Shown here: in pieces, positions 1-7,436 of the stretch
Numbering within the stretch: the first letter of the stretch is position 1
Layout: each line of letters begins with the position of its first letter
Assembly: GCA_003563465.1 (NCBI GenBank)
Contig: PWVH01000164.1
Coordinates: 1 to 11,588 of the forward strand
From: Coriobacteriaceae bacterium
GTDB taxonomy: Bacteria > Actinomycetota > Coriobacteriia > Anaerosomatales > SLCP01
Length of the DNA stretch: 11,588 bases
Direction: 5' to 3'
Position numbers and translations under genes: made by a program
Notes under the pieces: model-generated
Seen by the model: the letters and a program-made list of their open reading frames with translations, nothing else
Database searches by the model: none
Told to the model about the DNA's origin: nothing

Positions 1-491
1 CGGTAACGCTCGTCATAGTCCAGCCCATACCCAACCACGAACTCATCGGGGATGTCGAAGCCCACATACCTACAGGAGATAGGTACCCGCTGCTTGTCCT
101 GTTTGCTCAGCAGGGCCACCACCTCAAGGCTCTTGGGCTTGCGAGAGGCCAAGTTCCTCAACAGATACTTGAGCGTCAATCCGGTGTCGAGGATGTCCTC
201 GACCACGATTACGTTGCGGTCCTCGATCAGCTCCTCTAAGTCCTTGATGATCCGCACGACTCCCGAGGAGCGTGTGGCGGACCCGTAAGAGGAGACCGCC
301 ATGAAATCGACCTCCACAGGCGACGTTATGGCTCGTGCAAGATCGGCCACGAACAGCGCGGCGCCCCGCAACACGGCGATCAACAGCACGGAGTCGTCGC
401 CGTAGTCGCGACTGATCTCCTCGCCGAGTTCGCTCACACGCCTCTGAATCTCGTCTTCGGTGAGCACTATGTGGTCGAGGTCCGGGTGCAT
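1..491 (-). CDS. hpt: Hypoxanthine phosphoribosyltransferase, 3'-truncated by window edge
   Basis: Cytosolic purine salvage enzyme that joins hypoxanthine or guanine to PRPP, giving IMP or GMP. The 163 visible residues start at an ATG at 491 and run off the left edge; the family is usually about 180 residues, so only the extreme C-terminus is missing. Visible motifs are the LRGA loop (41-44), the PRPP-binding VEDILDTG loop (97-104), and IPDEFVVGYGLDYDERY near the end, which is highly typical of Hpt and includes the purine-contacting region. The start follows an AGGAG with a 6-base spacer and directly abuts the tilS stop (TAG then ATG), so translation is probably coupled to tilS. The tilS-hpt pair is a classic bacterial linkage, often followed by ftsH, which would lie outside the window. 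The assignment is secure; hypoxanthine versus guanine preference cannot be read from the sequence. Confidence 0.95.
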   Translation of the reverse strand, partial: MHPDLDHIVLTEDEIQRRVSELGEEISRDYGDDSVLLIAVLRGAALFVADLARAITSPVEVDFMAVSSYGSATRSSGVVRIIKDLEELIEDRNVIVVEDILDTGLTLKYLLRNLASRKPKSLEVVALLSKQDKQRVPISCRYVGFDIPDEFVVGYGLDYDERY

Positions 492-1937
492 CTAGCTCTC
501 CTGTCCGTCCTGTTCAAGCCTGCAGGGAAACACCTCGCCAGCCTGCAGTGTGAGCCGCACTGCTGCCCGCGTACGCGGCGTCACCTTGTAATCGTCGCTC
601 ATCCTGACTCCTGCCAGCCACACGACACGCTCGCCCTCTTTCACTACCGGCACACAAGGTCGCTGCCGGAGAGGAATCTTCTCGTCACCCAGCAGGTCCG
701 CAAGCTTCTTCGTGCCGCTCATGCCGAGGGGCCGCATGCGTTCGCCCGGAGAAGAGGGGCCGACCGTGAGCGCCGTCGCTTCACCGACATCTACGACCAC
801 GCTCAGCGCGTCGCCGGCGGTGTCGCCCGGATCCGCAACTTCGGCCACGATGCGGCCGATACTGCCGAGTTCGGCTACACCCGGTATCGGGAGCAAACAA
901 GGTGCCACGGCCGGGAGTCGCTCCCCCCGGTGCGAAATAATCATTTTATCGTACTCGACGAACGCCCGCAGACCGCCAGGAAGGTCTCGAGCGAATCCGT
1001 CTTCTGCGAGACCCGCTGAAATCGCGTCCAGGTGCTCGGATTCGAGTCGCGATGCCGCCTCAGCAAACCTCTCTTCGAGAGCTGCTCGAACGGTACGCCG
1101 GCGCATCGCCGAAGATAGTGTCAGCATCCTCGCACGGTCGAGGGCGACCTCGTCTTCTCCGGCAACCTGAACTGCAAAGTCCCTCGCGAGCACCGCTGCC
1201 ATATTGGAGAGCAGTGCATCTTCGTCTGCAAGCACACGCATCGTGCGCGCCAGGGTGACGTGCAAAGCGGGCTCGATCTCGAGCAGAGCCGGAAGCAACT
1301 CGTGACGTATGCGCGCACGCGACCGGGAGACGTCCAGGTTCGTGGCATCCTCTCGCCACGTGGCCTCGCCTTGCTCGGAGAGCCAGGCGCGCACCTCGGC
1401 GCGAGGCACGTCAAGCAGCGGACGGACGATCCGTCCTCGCACGTGACGCATCGAGGCCAGACCGCCAGCTCCCGCACCCGATAGCAAGCGCATGAGAAAG
1501 GTCTCGATGCGGTCGTCCAGCGTGTGCCCTACCGCAATGCGGGCCAGGTGCGGATCGACACCGGCCTCGACGGCGCGGACATCCGCCTCTTCGGCAGCCA
1601 GCCGGTAGCGCACCTGGCGGCCGGCGTCCTCGAGATTGAGGCCGGCCTGGACCGCGTAAGTAGCGACGTCGACCTGCGCCGTGTGGCAGGGCACGCGAAG
1701 AGCCTCGCACTTCTCGACCACGAAGGCCTCGTCGGCATCGGATTCCGCTCCGCGCAGAAGGTGGTTCACGTGCAACACGCTCACGCGGAGCTCTTCACCG
1801 AGATGCCCGCCTGCGAGCAGGCGTAGAAGGGCCATCGAGTCCGCTCCGCCCGACACGAGCACCACCACAGGCACTCCGGGCGAGAACATCTCGTGTTCGG
1901 ATGCAGTGGCGCGGGCTATGTCTGCAAGCGAGGTCAT
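492..1937 (-). CDS. tilS: tRNA(Ile)-lysidine synthetase TilS
   Basis: Essential ATP-dependent enzyme that attaches lysine to C34 of the CAU-anticodon tRNA-Ile, converting it to lysidine so that it reads AUA codons. The 481-residue protein has the N-type ATP-pyrophosphatase loop SGGADS at 29-34, the HVNH segment at 56-59, a VGHTLDDRIETFLMRL block around 136-151 typical of TilS, and DATN followed by RARIRHELLP around 197-216. The C-terminal domain shows GTKKLADLLGDEKIP and the WLAGVRMSD block, so it is a full-length two-domain TilS. I chose the ATG at 1937: the frame stays open to 2039, but that extension lies mostly inside the upstream permease gene and lacks family features. The Shine-Dalgarno before 1937 is weak. 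The gap to the permease stop is 31 bases, and the TAG stop touches the hpt ATG. Confidence 0.97.
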   Translation of the reverse strand: MTSLADIARATASEHEMFSPGVPVVVLVSGGADSMALLRLLAGGHLGEELRVSVLHVNHLLRGAESDADEAFVVEKCEALRVPCHTAQVDVATYAVQAGLNLEDAGRQVRYRLAAEEADVRAVEAGVDPHLARIAVGHTLDDRIETFLMRLLSGAGAGGLASMRHVRGRIVRPLLDVPRAEVRAWLSEQGEATWREDATNLDVSRSRARIRHELLPALLEIEPALHVTLARTMRVLADEDALLSNMAAVLARDFAVQVAGEDEVALDRARMLTLSSAMRRRTVRAALEERFAEAASRLESEHLDAISAGLAEDGFARDLPGGLRAFVEYDKMIISHRGERLPAVAPCLLPIPGVAELGSIGRIVAEVADPGDTAGDALSVVVDVGEATALTVGPSSPGERMRPLGMSGTKKLADLLGDEKIPLRQRPCVPVVKEGERVVWLAGVRMSDDYKVTPRTRAAVRLTLQAGEVFPCRLEQDGQES

Positions 1938-1968
1938 GATCGCAGCATAGCGTCCCCAGGCCGAGGAC

Positions 1969-2721
1969 TCACGCTTCGAGACCGCGAGGGGTGAGCAGCC
2001 GCTCCGCGCTAGCAAGCAGGCTGTCTGCGACCACTGCAAGCATCGCCGCAGCTACGGCACCCTGAAGCACGTACGCCATGTTCTGGACGTTGATTCCGCC
2101 AATGATCGGATCGCCGAGACCTCCCGCGCCCACGGCAGCCGCAACCGTCGCTGTACCGATGTTGATCACCACAGAGGTGCGGACCCCGGCCATGATCACG
2201 CTGACCGCAAGCGGTATCTCTACCGATAGCAGAATCCGCGCCCGTCCCATACCCATGCCACGTGCCGCGTCGATGGCCGCCCTCGGCACCGCCTCGAGCC
2301 CCGCAACCGTGTTGCTTACGACGGGGAACATCCCGTAGAGAAAGAGCGCGACGACGGCCGGCCACAGCCCGAACCCGAGAATCGGCACCATGAGCGCGAG
2401 CACCGCAACAGGCGGAAATGTCTGGCCGAAGTCGACAGCCGTGGCCACCACCTCTCGAAAGTCGGCCCCCGAAGGCCGAGTGACCCACACTCCGAGAGGC
2501 ACACCCACCATGAGCGTGAGGCCGCTGGATATTCCGACCAGACGCAGGTGCTCGATCGTGAGCTCTGCTATCGTCGCACCTGGATAGACGGGTCGCGCGG
2601 CGCGGGGGAACACCTCTGCCAGGACGCGCGCCCATATCTCCTGCTGGCTCACGACCCACGCGAAGAGCACCGCTCCCGCGAGAGCAGCGAGGATGGGAGC
2701 CGCGCGACGCGGCTCGCTCAT
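1969..2721 (-). CDS. Osmoprotectant ABC transporter, short permease subunit (YehW/OpuCB-like)
   Basis: Integral membrane permease of a type I ABC importer for compatible solutes such as glycine betaine or related quaternary amines. The 250-residue protein has an N-terminal hydrophobic segment (about 8-26) and further membrane segments from about 60 onward. The cytoplasmic EAA-type coupling loop, recognisable as AAIDAARGMGMGRARILL followed by EIPLA, sits around 147-172 and docks onto the ATPase. Its length matches the short permease of OsmU-type systems (about 240-250 residues). The ATG overlaps the ATPase stop as ATGA and is preceded by GAGGTG inside the ATPase gene, so the two are translationally coupled. 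It most likely pairs with the long permease at 3932-5026 as a heterodimer. The family is clear; the substrate is inferred from relatives and gene order. Confidence 0.93.
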   Translation of the reverse strand: MSEPRRAAPILAALAGAVLFAWVVSQQEIWARVLAEVFPRAARPVYPGATIAELTIEHLRLVGISSGLTLMVGVPLGVWVTRPSGADFREVVATAVDFGQTFPPVAVLALMVPILGFGLWPAVVALFLYGMFPVVSNTVAGLEAVPRAAIDAARGMGMGRARILLSVEIPLAVSVIMAGVRTSVVINIGTATVAAAVGAGGLGDPIIGGINVQNMAYVLQGAVAAAMLAVVADSLLASAERLLTPRGLEA

Positions 2722-3935
2722 GTGGTCACCTCGCCTTCTTCGGGCTGCACGCCTTCGTCGAGCTGCGCACGCGCTTCGGGCGGCACGCCCTCCTCGGGCG
2801 GCACTCCCAGAATCTCACCCTCCGGCAGATTCGCAATGTGCGCATCTCCTTCCGCCATCGTTCGCTCGATAGCTGAAAGCGAGACTTCACCTAGGAGCCG
2901 GCCCCTCTCGTCAACCACCGCCACGTTGCGAAAGCCCAGGCCGAGCATTCGTGAGAGTGCCTCTTTGAGCGTGGTATCAGGCTGAACGGCAGCCTCCCGC
3001 CAATCCACCAGCGTCCCAGCCTCCTCGGGCGATGTACCGGCGTCGAGCACATGGCAGTCGACCCAGCCCTCGAGTGTTCCTTCATCATCGGTGAGATAGA
3101 AGAACCGCGCTTCTTTGCATGATTCTCTCGATACTCCTCCGGTCCCGTCAGTGGTCGAAAGTACGTCCGATGTCATGACGTCGGCAACGCGTGCACGCCC
3201 GAGCCGTTTGAGCGCTCGATCCGCCCCCATGAAGTCGTGCACGAACTTGCTCGCCGGATGGTCGAGCAGCGCCTCGGGCGTGTCGTACTGCTCGAGACGG
3301 CCGTCTCGCATCAGAGCTATCCGGTCTGCGAGGCGAATCGCCTCGTCGACATCGTGAGTCACGAATACCACAGTCTTTCCCAGCTCCCGCTGGATGCGCG
3401 CGAACTCCGCCTGCAGCCTTTCCCGGGTTAGCGGATCCACCGCTCCGAATGGCTCGTCCATGAGCAGCAGCGGCGGATCGGCGGCCAAAGCACGTGCAAC
3501 GCCCACCCGCTGAGCCTGACCGCCCGAGAGTTGACGAGGATACTTCTTCGCGTACTCGTCGGCATCGAGGCCGACTATCTCCAGGAGTTCTAGGACCCTC
3601 GGCGAGTACCGGGAACGCTCCCAGCCTAGGAGCTTAGGAACGGTGGCGACGTTCTCGGCCACCGTAAGGTGCGGAAATAGCCCCACCGACTGAATCACGT
3701 AGCCGATATGACGACGCAGTTCCTCGGGACGGATGCCCATCACATCCCGGCCGTCGATTACTATCCTGCCGCTCGTGGGCTCGATGAGACGGTTGATCAT
3801 GCGCAGGGTGGTCGTCTTGCCGCAGCCCGAGGGCCCGATGAGCACGCAGACCTCGCCCGAGGGCACCTCGAAGCTCACGCCGTCGACGGCGGTCAGGCTA
3901 TCGTAGCGCTTCGTGACGTCTTCGAGCGCTATCAC
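2718..3935 (-). CDS. Osmoprotectant ABC transporter ATPase with C-terminal CBS region (OpuCA/YehX-like)
   Basis: Nucleotide-binding subunit that powers the importer from the cytoplasmic face. The 405-residue protein has Walker A GPSGCGKT (34-41), Q-loop Q82, signature LSGGQ (136-140), Walker B LLLMDE (156-161), D-loop around 165-169 and switch histidine H194, so the ATPase core is intact. From about 247 on lies a CBS-type region: VADVM at 250-254 begins a diverged first half, and the second half (about 316-360) has the clear GFRNVAVVDERGRLLGEVS pattern. In OpuA/OpuC relatives such domains sense ionic strength or cyclic di-AMP; that role here is inferred. The E. coli YehX counterpart is shorter, so this is an OpuCA-style ATPase in an OsmU-style operon. 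The GTG start at 3935 overlaps the upstream permease stop (GTGA) and has GGAGGG at 3941-3946. The tail (377-400) is a hexapeptide repeat. Confidence 0.95.
   Translation of the reverse strand: MIALEDVTKRYDSLTAVDGVSFEVPSGEVCVLIGPSGCGKTTTLRMINRLIEPTSGRIVIDGRDVMGIRPEELRRHIGYVIQSVGLFPHLTVAENVATVPKLLGWERSRYSPRVLELLEIVGLDADEYAKKYPRQLSGGQAQRVGVARALAADPPLLLMDEPFGAVDPLTRERLQAEFARIQRELGKTVVFVTHDVDEAIRLADRIALMRDGRLEQYDTPEALLDHPASKFVHDFMGADRALKRLGRARVADVMTSDVLSTTDGTGGVSRESCKEARFFYLTDDEGTLEGWVDCHVLDAGTSPEEAGTLVDWREAAVQPDTTLKEALSRMLGLGFRNVAVVDERGRLLGEVSLSAIERTMAEGDAHIANLPEGEILGVPPEEGVPPEARAQLDEGVQPEEGEVTT
2736..2807 (-). repeat. Four-unit, 18-bp-period tandem repeat encoding the acidic ATPase tail
   Basis: ATPase residues 377-400 read as four imperfect hexapeptides: GVPPEE, GVPPEA, RAQLDE, GVQPEE, followed by GEVTT and the stop. 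On the plus strand the 15-mer TTCGGGCGGCACGCC appears in near-identical form at 2739, 2775 and 2793, that is at offsets that are multiples of 18 bases. The unit is in frame, so copy-number changes would keep the gene open. The tail is acidic and proline-rich and is probably disordered. Confidence 0.75.
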
Positions 3936-5026
3936 GAGAGCCCTCCCTCTTCGATGCCTGGGGACACTGCGAGACGTCTTAGCATGCGCATGGCGGCGTC
4001 GGCGAAGACGGCGAGAACGACCATCGGCACGGCCCCGAGAAGTGTGAGGTCGTCGGCTTGCTGGCCCCACCCCTGGAACACCAGTATGCCGAGGCCACCC
4101 GCTCCTATGAACGCCGTGACCGCGGCGATGCCGATCACGAGTACTGCTGCCGCTCTCACGCCTTCGATGACCAGAGGCAGCGCGAGCGGAACCTCGACAC
4201 GGAAAAGCAGCTGCAGACGGCCCATTCCCATTCCTCGGCCAGCATCTATCGTCGCCGGATCGACTCCCGCGAGACCGACGAAGGTGTTGCGCATTATGGG
4301 CAGAAGCGCATAGAGAGCGAGCGCGATGACGGCAGGAGTCGTACCGATCGCCGTCAGCCCGAGGGCAGCAAGAGGTGCGATAAGGAGTCCGAGCATCGCC
4401 ATGGAAGGGATAGTCTGGATGACGCTTACCACTCCCAGGCCGAAATCTCGGACGACCCGACTGCGGGATGCAAGAACTCCGAGCGGCACGCCGATAAGCA
4501 TGCCCGCGCCCAAACCGGCTCCCGAGAGCACGAGATGCTGGCGCACGAGCATCCAGAAACGACGGGACTGCACCGCGTACTCCTTGGCGAGTGACAGTTC
4601 GCCGACGCTTCCCCACAACATGACGGCAAGACCGGCTAACAGAGCGATGACCGACACCGCACGATTCACTCTCACCGACCCCGTGGCGCGACTCCCGGCG
4701 AACCAAACGGTGATCGCCCCGATCGCCGCAAGCCACGCTCCGGACCCGATCGATACCCGTGCGATGACGGGTGCACCCTCCTGAAGGCGCTCGGCAGCCG
4801 AACCGAGGGCCGAGAGCAACAGGATCGCGGTGGCGGCACCCGTACCGAGCAGCGCGGGGCCGCGCGATCTTGCGGGCAGAAACGCCGAGATCAGTGCGAG
4901 CGCTGCCGCTGCTACGAGCAGCCAGCCCGAGAGCCCCGCAACTGCGAATCCCTCCGGCACGCCGCTCGCGATGCGGTTCGGACGGAACTCCACGAAGGGC
5001 AGCAGCAGACAGCCCGCAAGCGCCAC
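3932..5026 (-). CDS. Osmoprotectant ABC transporter, long permease subunit (YehY-like)
   Basis: Integral membrane permease with extra N-terminal membrane segments, the hallmark of the long OsmU permease (E. coli YehY, about 385 residues). The C-terminal part has the permease core with the EAA-type loop ATIDAGRGMGMGRLQLL and EVPLALP. The first conventional start is GTG at 5026 (364 residues), given here conservatively. That start falls inside the first membrane segment, which in frame reads VAAFGATVALAGCLLLPFVEF followed by RPNR, the N-terminal pattern I associate with YehY. The frame is open back to the TAG of the binding protein at 5111-5113 with no ATG, GTG, TTG or CTG. An ATC at 5099-5101 sits 5 bases after AGGGAG (5107-5112) and would give 389 residues, close to the family. 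The true start is therefore probably 5101. The stop overlaps the ATPase GTG. Confidence 0.9.
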   Translation of the reverse strand: MALAGCLLLPFVEFRPNRIASGVPEGFAVAGLSGWLLVAAAALALISAFLPARSRGPALLGTGAATAILLLSALGSAAERLQEGAPVIARVSIGSGAWLAAIGAITVWFAGSRATGSVRVNRAVSVIALLAGLAVMLWGSVGELSLAKEYAVQSRRFWMLVRQHLVLSGAGLGAGMLIGVPLGVLASRSRVVRDFGLGVVSVIQTIPSMAMLGLLIAPLAALGLTAIGTTPAVIALALYALLPIMRNTFVGLAGVDPATIDAGRGMGMGRLQLLFRVEVPLALPLVIEGVRAAAVLVIGIAAVTAFIGAGGLGILVFQGWGQQADDLTLLGAVPMVVLAVFADAAMRMLRRLAVSPGIEEGGLS

Positions 5027-5106
5027 CGTGGCCCCGAAAGCGGCGACCCGGTCGACGCGGCCTGCGGACCGTCTCTCAGCGCTGCTTTGGGTGCTGTCGA
5101 TCGCTG

Positions 5107-5112
5107 CTCCCT
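5107..5112 (-). promoter_or_regulatory. Shine-Dalgarno supporting an ATC start for the long permease
   Basis: Read on the minus strand, AGGGAG begins inside the TAG stop of the binding protein and is followed after CAGCG by an in-frame ATC at 5101. No canonical start codon exists in this frame between the TAG and the GTG at 5026. The spacing is what a normal start would have, so this site argues for initiation at ATC, or for a base error in a former ATG. Confidence 0.5.
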
Positions 5113-6058
5113 AGTCGATGAACCCTTCGGAGCGCAGCCACTCCTCAGCCACATCGCGTGCATCTCTGCCCTCGAGTGCGACCTTTGCGTTGAGACTCTG
5201 GAGGGTCTCCAAATCCAAGCGTGCGAAGACCGGCTCCAGAATCCCTCGGATCTCCGGATACCTCTCTATGACCTCGCCACGGAACACAGGTGCTGGCTGG
5301 TAGATCGGCTGGACGCCAAGCGGGTCTTCGAGAACGAACAGGTCCAGGGCAGCGATGGTGCCGTCCGTTCCGTAAGCCATCGCAGCGTTGACGCCGTCGG
5401 TTCCCTCAGCGGCAGCTTTCGCGGTAACCGCAGTGTCGCCCGTAGCGAGAGACAGCCTCTGGTCTGCCGTGAGACTGAAGCCGTACGCTTCTTCGAAAGC
5501 GGGCATCGCGTCGTCACGATCGAAGAACTCCTGAGAGCCCGCCACCTTCACCTCGCCGCCATCGTTGATGTAGCTGGCCCACTCCTCGAGGGTGGAGATC
5601 GCATTGTCGTCTGCGAACTCCCGGGGCACGGCCACGGCCCAAGTGTTGTTGGCCGGGGCCGGCTCGAGCCACACGATGTTCTCGTTTTCGAGATCGAACT
5701 CGGCAGCCGTCTCGTATGTAGCCCGCGCGTCTTTGAGCACCGCCGGATCCAGCGTCTCGTCTGCATAGAAGACGGTAAGCGCGTTGGCGGTGTACTCGGG
5801 ATATGCGTCGATCTCGCCAGCGAGCAGCGCGCGGCGCACTACGTCGGTCGCTCCGGTGCGCATGCTGTCGACTACCTCGAAGCCCTCGTCCTCCAAAGCG
5901 ATGGCCATCAGATAGCCGAGCACGGGACCCTCTACGTCGATCTTCGAGCCCACAGTGATCGGCCCCTTAACCTCCTCCGCAGGCCCATCTGCCTCACAAC
6001 CGACGAGCATCGTGCCCACCAGCGCGAGTGCCACGAACAAAGCGACTTGTCTGCGCAT
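5111..6058 (-). CDS. osmF: Osmoprotectant ABC transporter substrate-binding lipoprotein (OsmF/YehZ-like)
   Basis: Extracytoplasmic solute receptor of the importer, OpuAC family, anchored as a lipoprotein. The 315-residue precursor starts MRRQ, has a hydrophobic stretch 5-18 and a lipobox LVGC with the lipidated cysteine at C21, then an acidic spacer and the mature domain beginning ITVGSKIDVEGPVLGYL. The YPEYTANAL segment and WLEPAPANNTWAVAV are typical of the OsmF/OpuCC subgroup, where aromatic residues form the quaternary-amine pocket. ATG at 6058 is preceded by GGGAGGGG (6067-6074) with an 8-base spacer. It is the first gene of the minus-strand unit. Its TAG stop is directly in frame with the long permease downstream. 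The precise substrate (glycine betaine, choline-O-sulfate, carnitine or other) is not determinable from the sequence. Confidence 0.92.
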   Translation of the reverse strand: MRRQVALFVALALVGTMLVGCEADGPAEEVKGPITVGSKIDVEGPVLGYLMAIALEDEGFEVVDSMRTGATDVVRRALLAGEIDAYPEYTANALTVFYADETLDPAVLKDARATYETAAEFDLENENIVWLEPAPANNTWAVAVPREFADDNAISTLEEWASYINDGGEVKVAGSQEFFDRDDAMPAFEEAYGFSLTADQRLSLATGDTAVTAKAAAEGTDGVNAAMAYGTDGTIAALDLFVLEDPLGVQPIYQPAPVFRGEVIERYPEIRGILEPVFARLDLETLQSLNAKVALEGRDARDVAEEWLRSEGFID

Positions 6059-6302
6059 GATTTCGTCCCCTCCCTGATTCGCCGTTCAGATCTCATGCAG
6101 AGTCTCGGCGGCACTTGTTTTTATCTATCCAACTCTGGGCATCGCCTATCGGCTCCCCGGACCCCGGTTCCAAGACAGCTTCACCCACATCGCGTTCCAT
6201 GTCACGTCACTGCTATCCTGATCATGCACTTCTGCGAGTGACTCCGACTGGCATTGGAGGCATGTCGTCCCTGGCCGTACGTATCGGCGATGAGGAGGAT
6301 CG
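6059..6302. promoter_or_regulatory. Divergent intergenic region between osmF-like gene and mqnE
   Basis: These 244 bases separate two divergent units and must contain both promoters. I see strong ribosome-binding sites at each end (GGGAGGGG at 6067-6074 for the minus gene; GAGGAGG at 6292-6298 for mqnE). An AT-rich island near 6118-6129 is a candidate -10 zone for the minus gene, but no convincing -35/-10 pair stands out on either strand. A hexamer inverted repeat GTCACT (6206-6211) and AGTGAC (6237-6242) lies between them. No riboswitch or small gene is recognised. Confidence 0.4.
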
Positions 6303-7436
6303 ATGACCGCTTTCCGTCTTGCGGACCCGGCTTTGGAGCCTATCGCCGCCAAGACTATCAACGGTGAGCGACTGAGCAGGGCCGACGGGCTCGCACTTTA
6401 TGCTAGCCGGGATCTAGTCGGCATAGCCCAGATGGCCGACCACGTCCGCAGACGCATCAACGGCGATCGCGTCCACTTCATGGTGAACCGGCACATCAAT
6501 CCGACCAACATCTGCGAGAACCGGTGCAAGTTCTGCGCGTTCTCACGCTCGAAAGGCCAAGAGGGCGCATACGAGATGACCCTCGACGAGATAGTCGCCG
6601 CGGCACGCGAGAGCGTTCCGGAAGGTGCCCACGAGATCCATATCGTCGGCGGCCTGCATCCTGAATGGCCTTTCGAGTTCTACGTCGACATGGTTCGCCG
6701 GCTCCGTGAGGCACTCCCCGCCAAAGTCATCATTCAGGCGTTTACCGCCGTCGAGATCGAATACTACGCCAAGATAAGCGACCTTTCGACCTTAGAGGTG
6801 CTCCGCCAGCTCAAAGACGCCGGGCTCGACGCGTTGCCCGGTGGCGGCGCCGAAATCTTCTCCGAGCGCACCCGTCAGGCCGCGTGGGAGAAGAAGACCT
6901 CGGCCGATGATTGGCTTCGCATTCATGGCGAAGCGCACTCCCTCGGCATCAAGACTAACTGCACGATGCTCTACGGCCACATCGAGACGTTCGAGGAGCG
7001 AGTCGATCACCTGATCAGGCTCCGCGAGCAGCAGGACGTCTCCGGCGGGTTCCTTGCGTTCATACCGCTTGCGTTCCACCCGGCCAACACCGAGCTGGAA
7101 GACCTGCCGAGCACCACCGGCTACGACGACCTGAAGACCCTAGCGATCTCCCGCCTGATGCTCGACAACATCGATCACATCAAGGCCTTCTGGATCATGG
7201 TGGGGCTCAAGGTGGCTCAGCTTTCCACGGTCTTTGGGGTGGACGATATCGACGGCACGGTCGTCGAGGAGAGAATCACGCACATGGCAGGCGCCACGAC
7301 CCCCGAGGCGCTTACCAAGGACGAACTGGTCGGGCTGATCGTCGAGACAGGCCACACGCCCGTGGAACGAGACACGCTCTATAACGTGATCCGCGTCTAC
7401 GACGACATGCCCGCCACCGGATCTCTGGGTTCGTGA
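6303..7436 (+). CDS. mqnE: Aminofutalosine synthase (radical SAM) MqnE
   Basis: Radical SAM enzyme of the futalosine menaquinone pathway. It adds the 5'-deoxyadenosyl group of SAM to 3-[(1-carboxyvinyl)oxy]benzoate, the MqnA product, yielding 6-amino-6-deoxyfutalosine. The 377-residue protein has the [4Fe-4S] motif C71-x3-C75-x2-C78 inside NPTNICENRCKFCAFSR. The HIVGGLHPEWPFEFYVDM block and ALPGGGAEIFSERTR separate MqnE from MqnC and from the CofG/CofH enzymes of F420 synthesis. The length is normal for MqnE. ATG at 6303 follows GAGGAGG with a short spacer, and the gene is the first of the plus-strand unit. Its TGA overlaps the GTG of the next gene (GTGA), implying translational coupling with the MqnA-MqnC fusion that supplies its substrate and uses its product after two further steps. 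Confidence 0.95.
   Translation: MTAFRLADPALEPIAAKTINGERLSRADGLALYASRDLVGIAQMADHVRRRINGDRVHFMVNRHINPTNICENRCKFCAFSRSKGQEGAYEMTLDEIVAAARESVPEGAHEIHIVGGLHPEWPFEFYVDMVRRLREALPAKVIIQAFTAVEIEYYAKISDLSTLEVLRQLKDAGLDALPGGGAEIFSERTRQAAWEKKTSADDWLRIHGEAHSLGIKTNCTMLYGHIETFEERVDHLIRLREQQDVSGGFLAFIPLAFHPANTELEDLPSTTGYDDLKTLAISRLMLDNIDHIKAFWIMVGLKVAQLSTVFGVDDIDGTVVEERITHMAGATTPEALTKDELVGLIVETGHTPVERDTLYNVIRVYDDMPATGSLGS

Noticed and set aside
1938..2039. Longer N-terminus for TilS
   Set aside because: The added 34 residues come from the permease gene end in another frame and have no TilS features; the ATG at 1937 precedes the usual N-terminal domain.
3936..4736. Upstream extension of the ATPase frame to 4736
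   Set aside because: The extension lies inside the long permease gene in another frame and is Arg/Ser-rich with no family match. GTG at 3935 with GGAGGG is the proper start.
5111..5113. TAG as a pyrrolysine codon
   Set aside because: TAG also ends tilS and the lipoprotein gene at natural C-termini, so it acts as an ordinary stop here; no pyl gene is in the window. Read-through is kept only as a minor alternative.
5087..6241. Plus-strand open frame of 384 codons antisense to the binding-protein gene
   Set aside because: It mirrors the codons of the clearly real OsmF-like gene, lacks recognisable motifs, and runs into the intergenic region. It is a GC-rich shadow frame.
6115..6306. Small open frame of 63 codons before mqnE
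   Set aside because: No ribosome-binding site, no family resemblance, and it overlaps the mqnE start by four bases. The upstream GAGGAGG belongs to mqnE.
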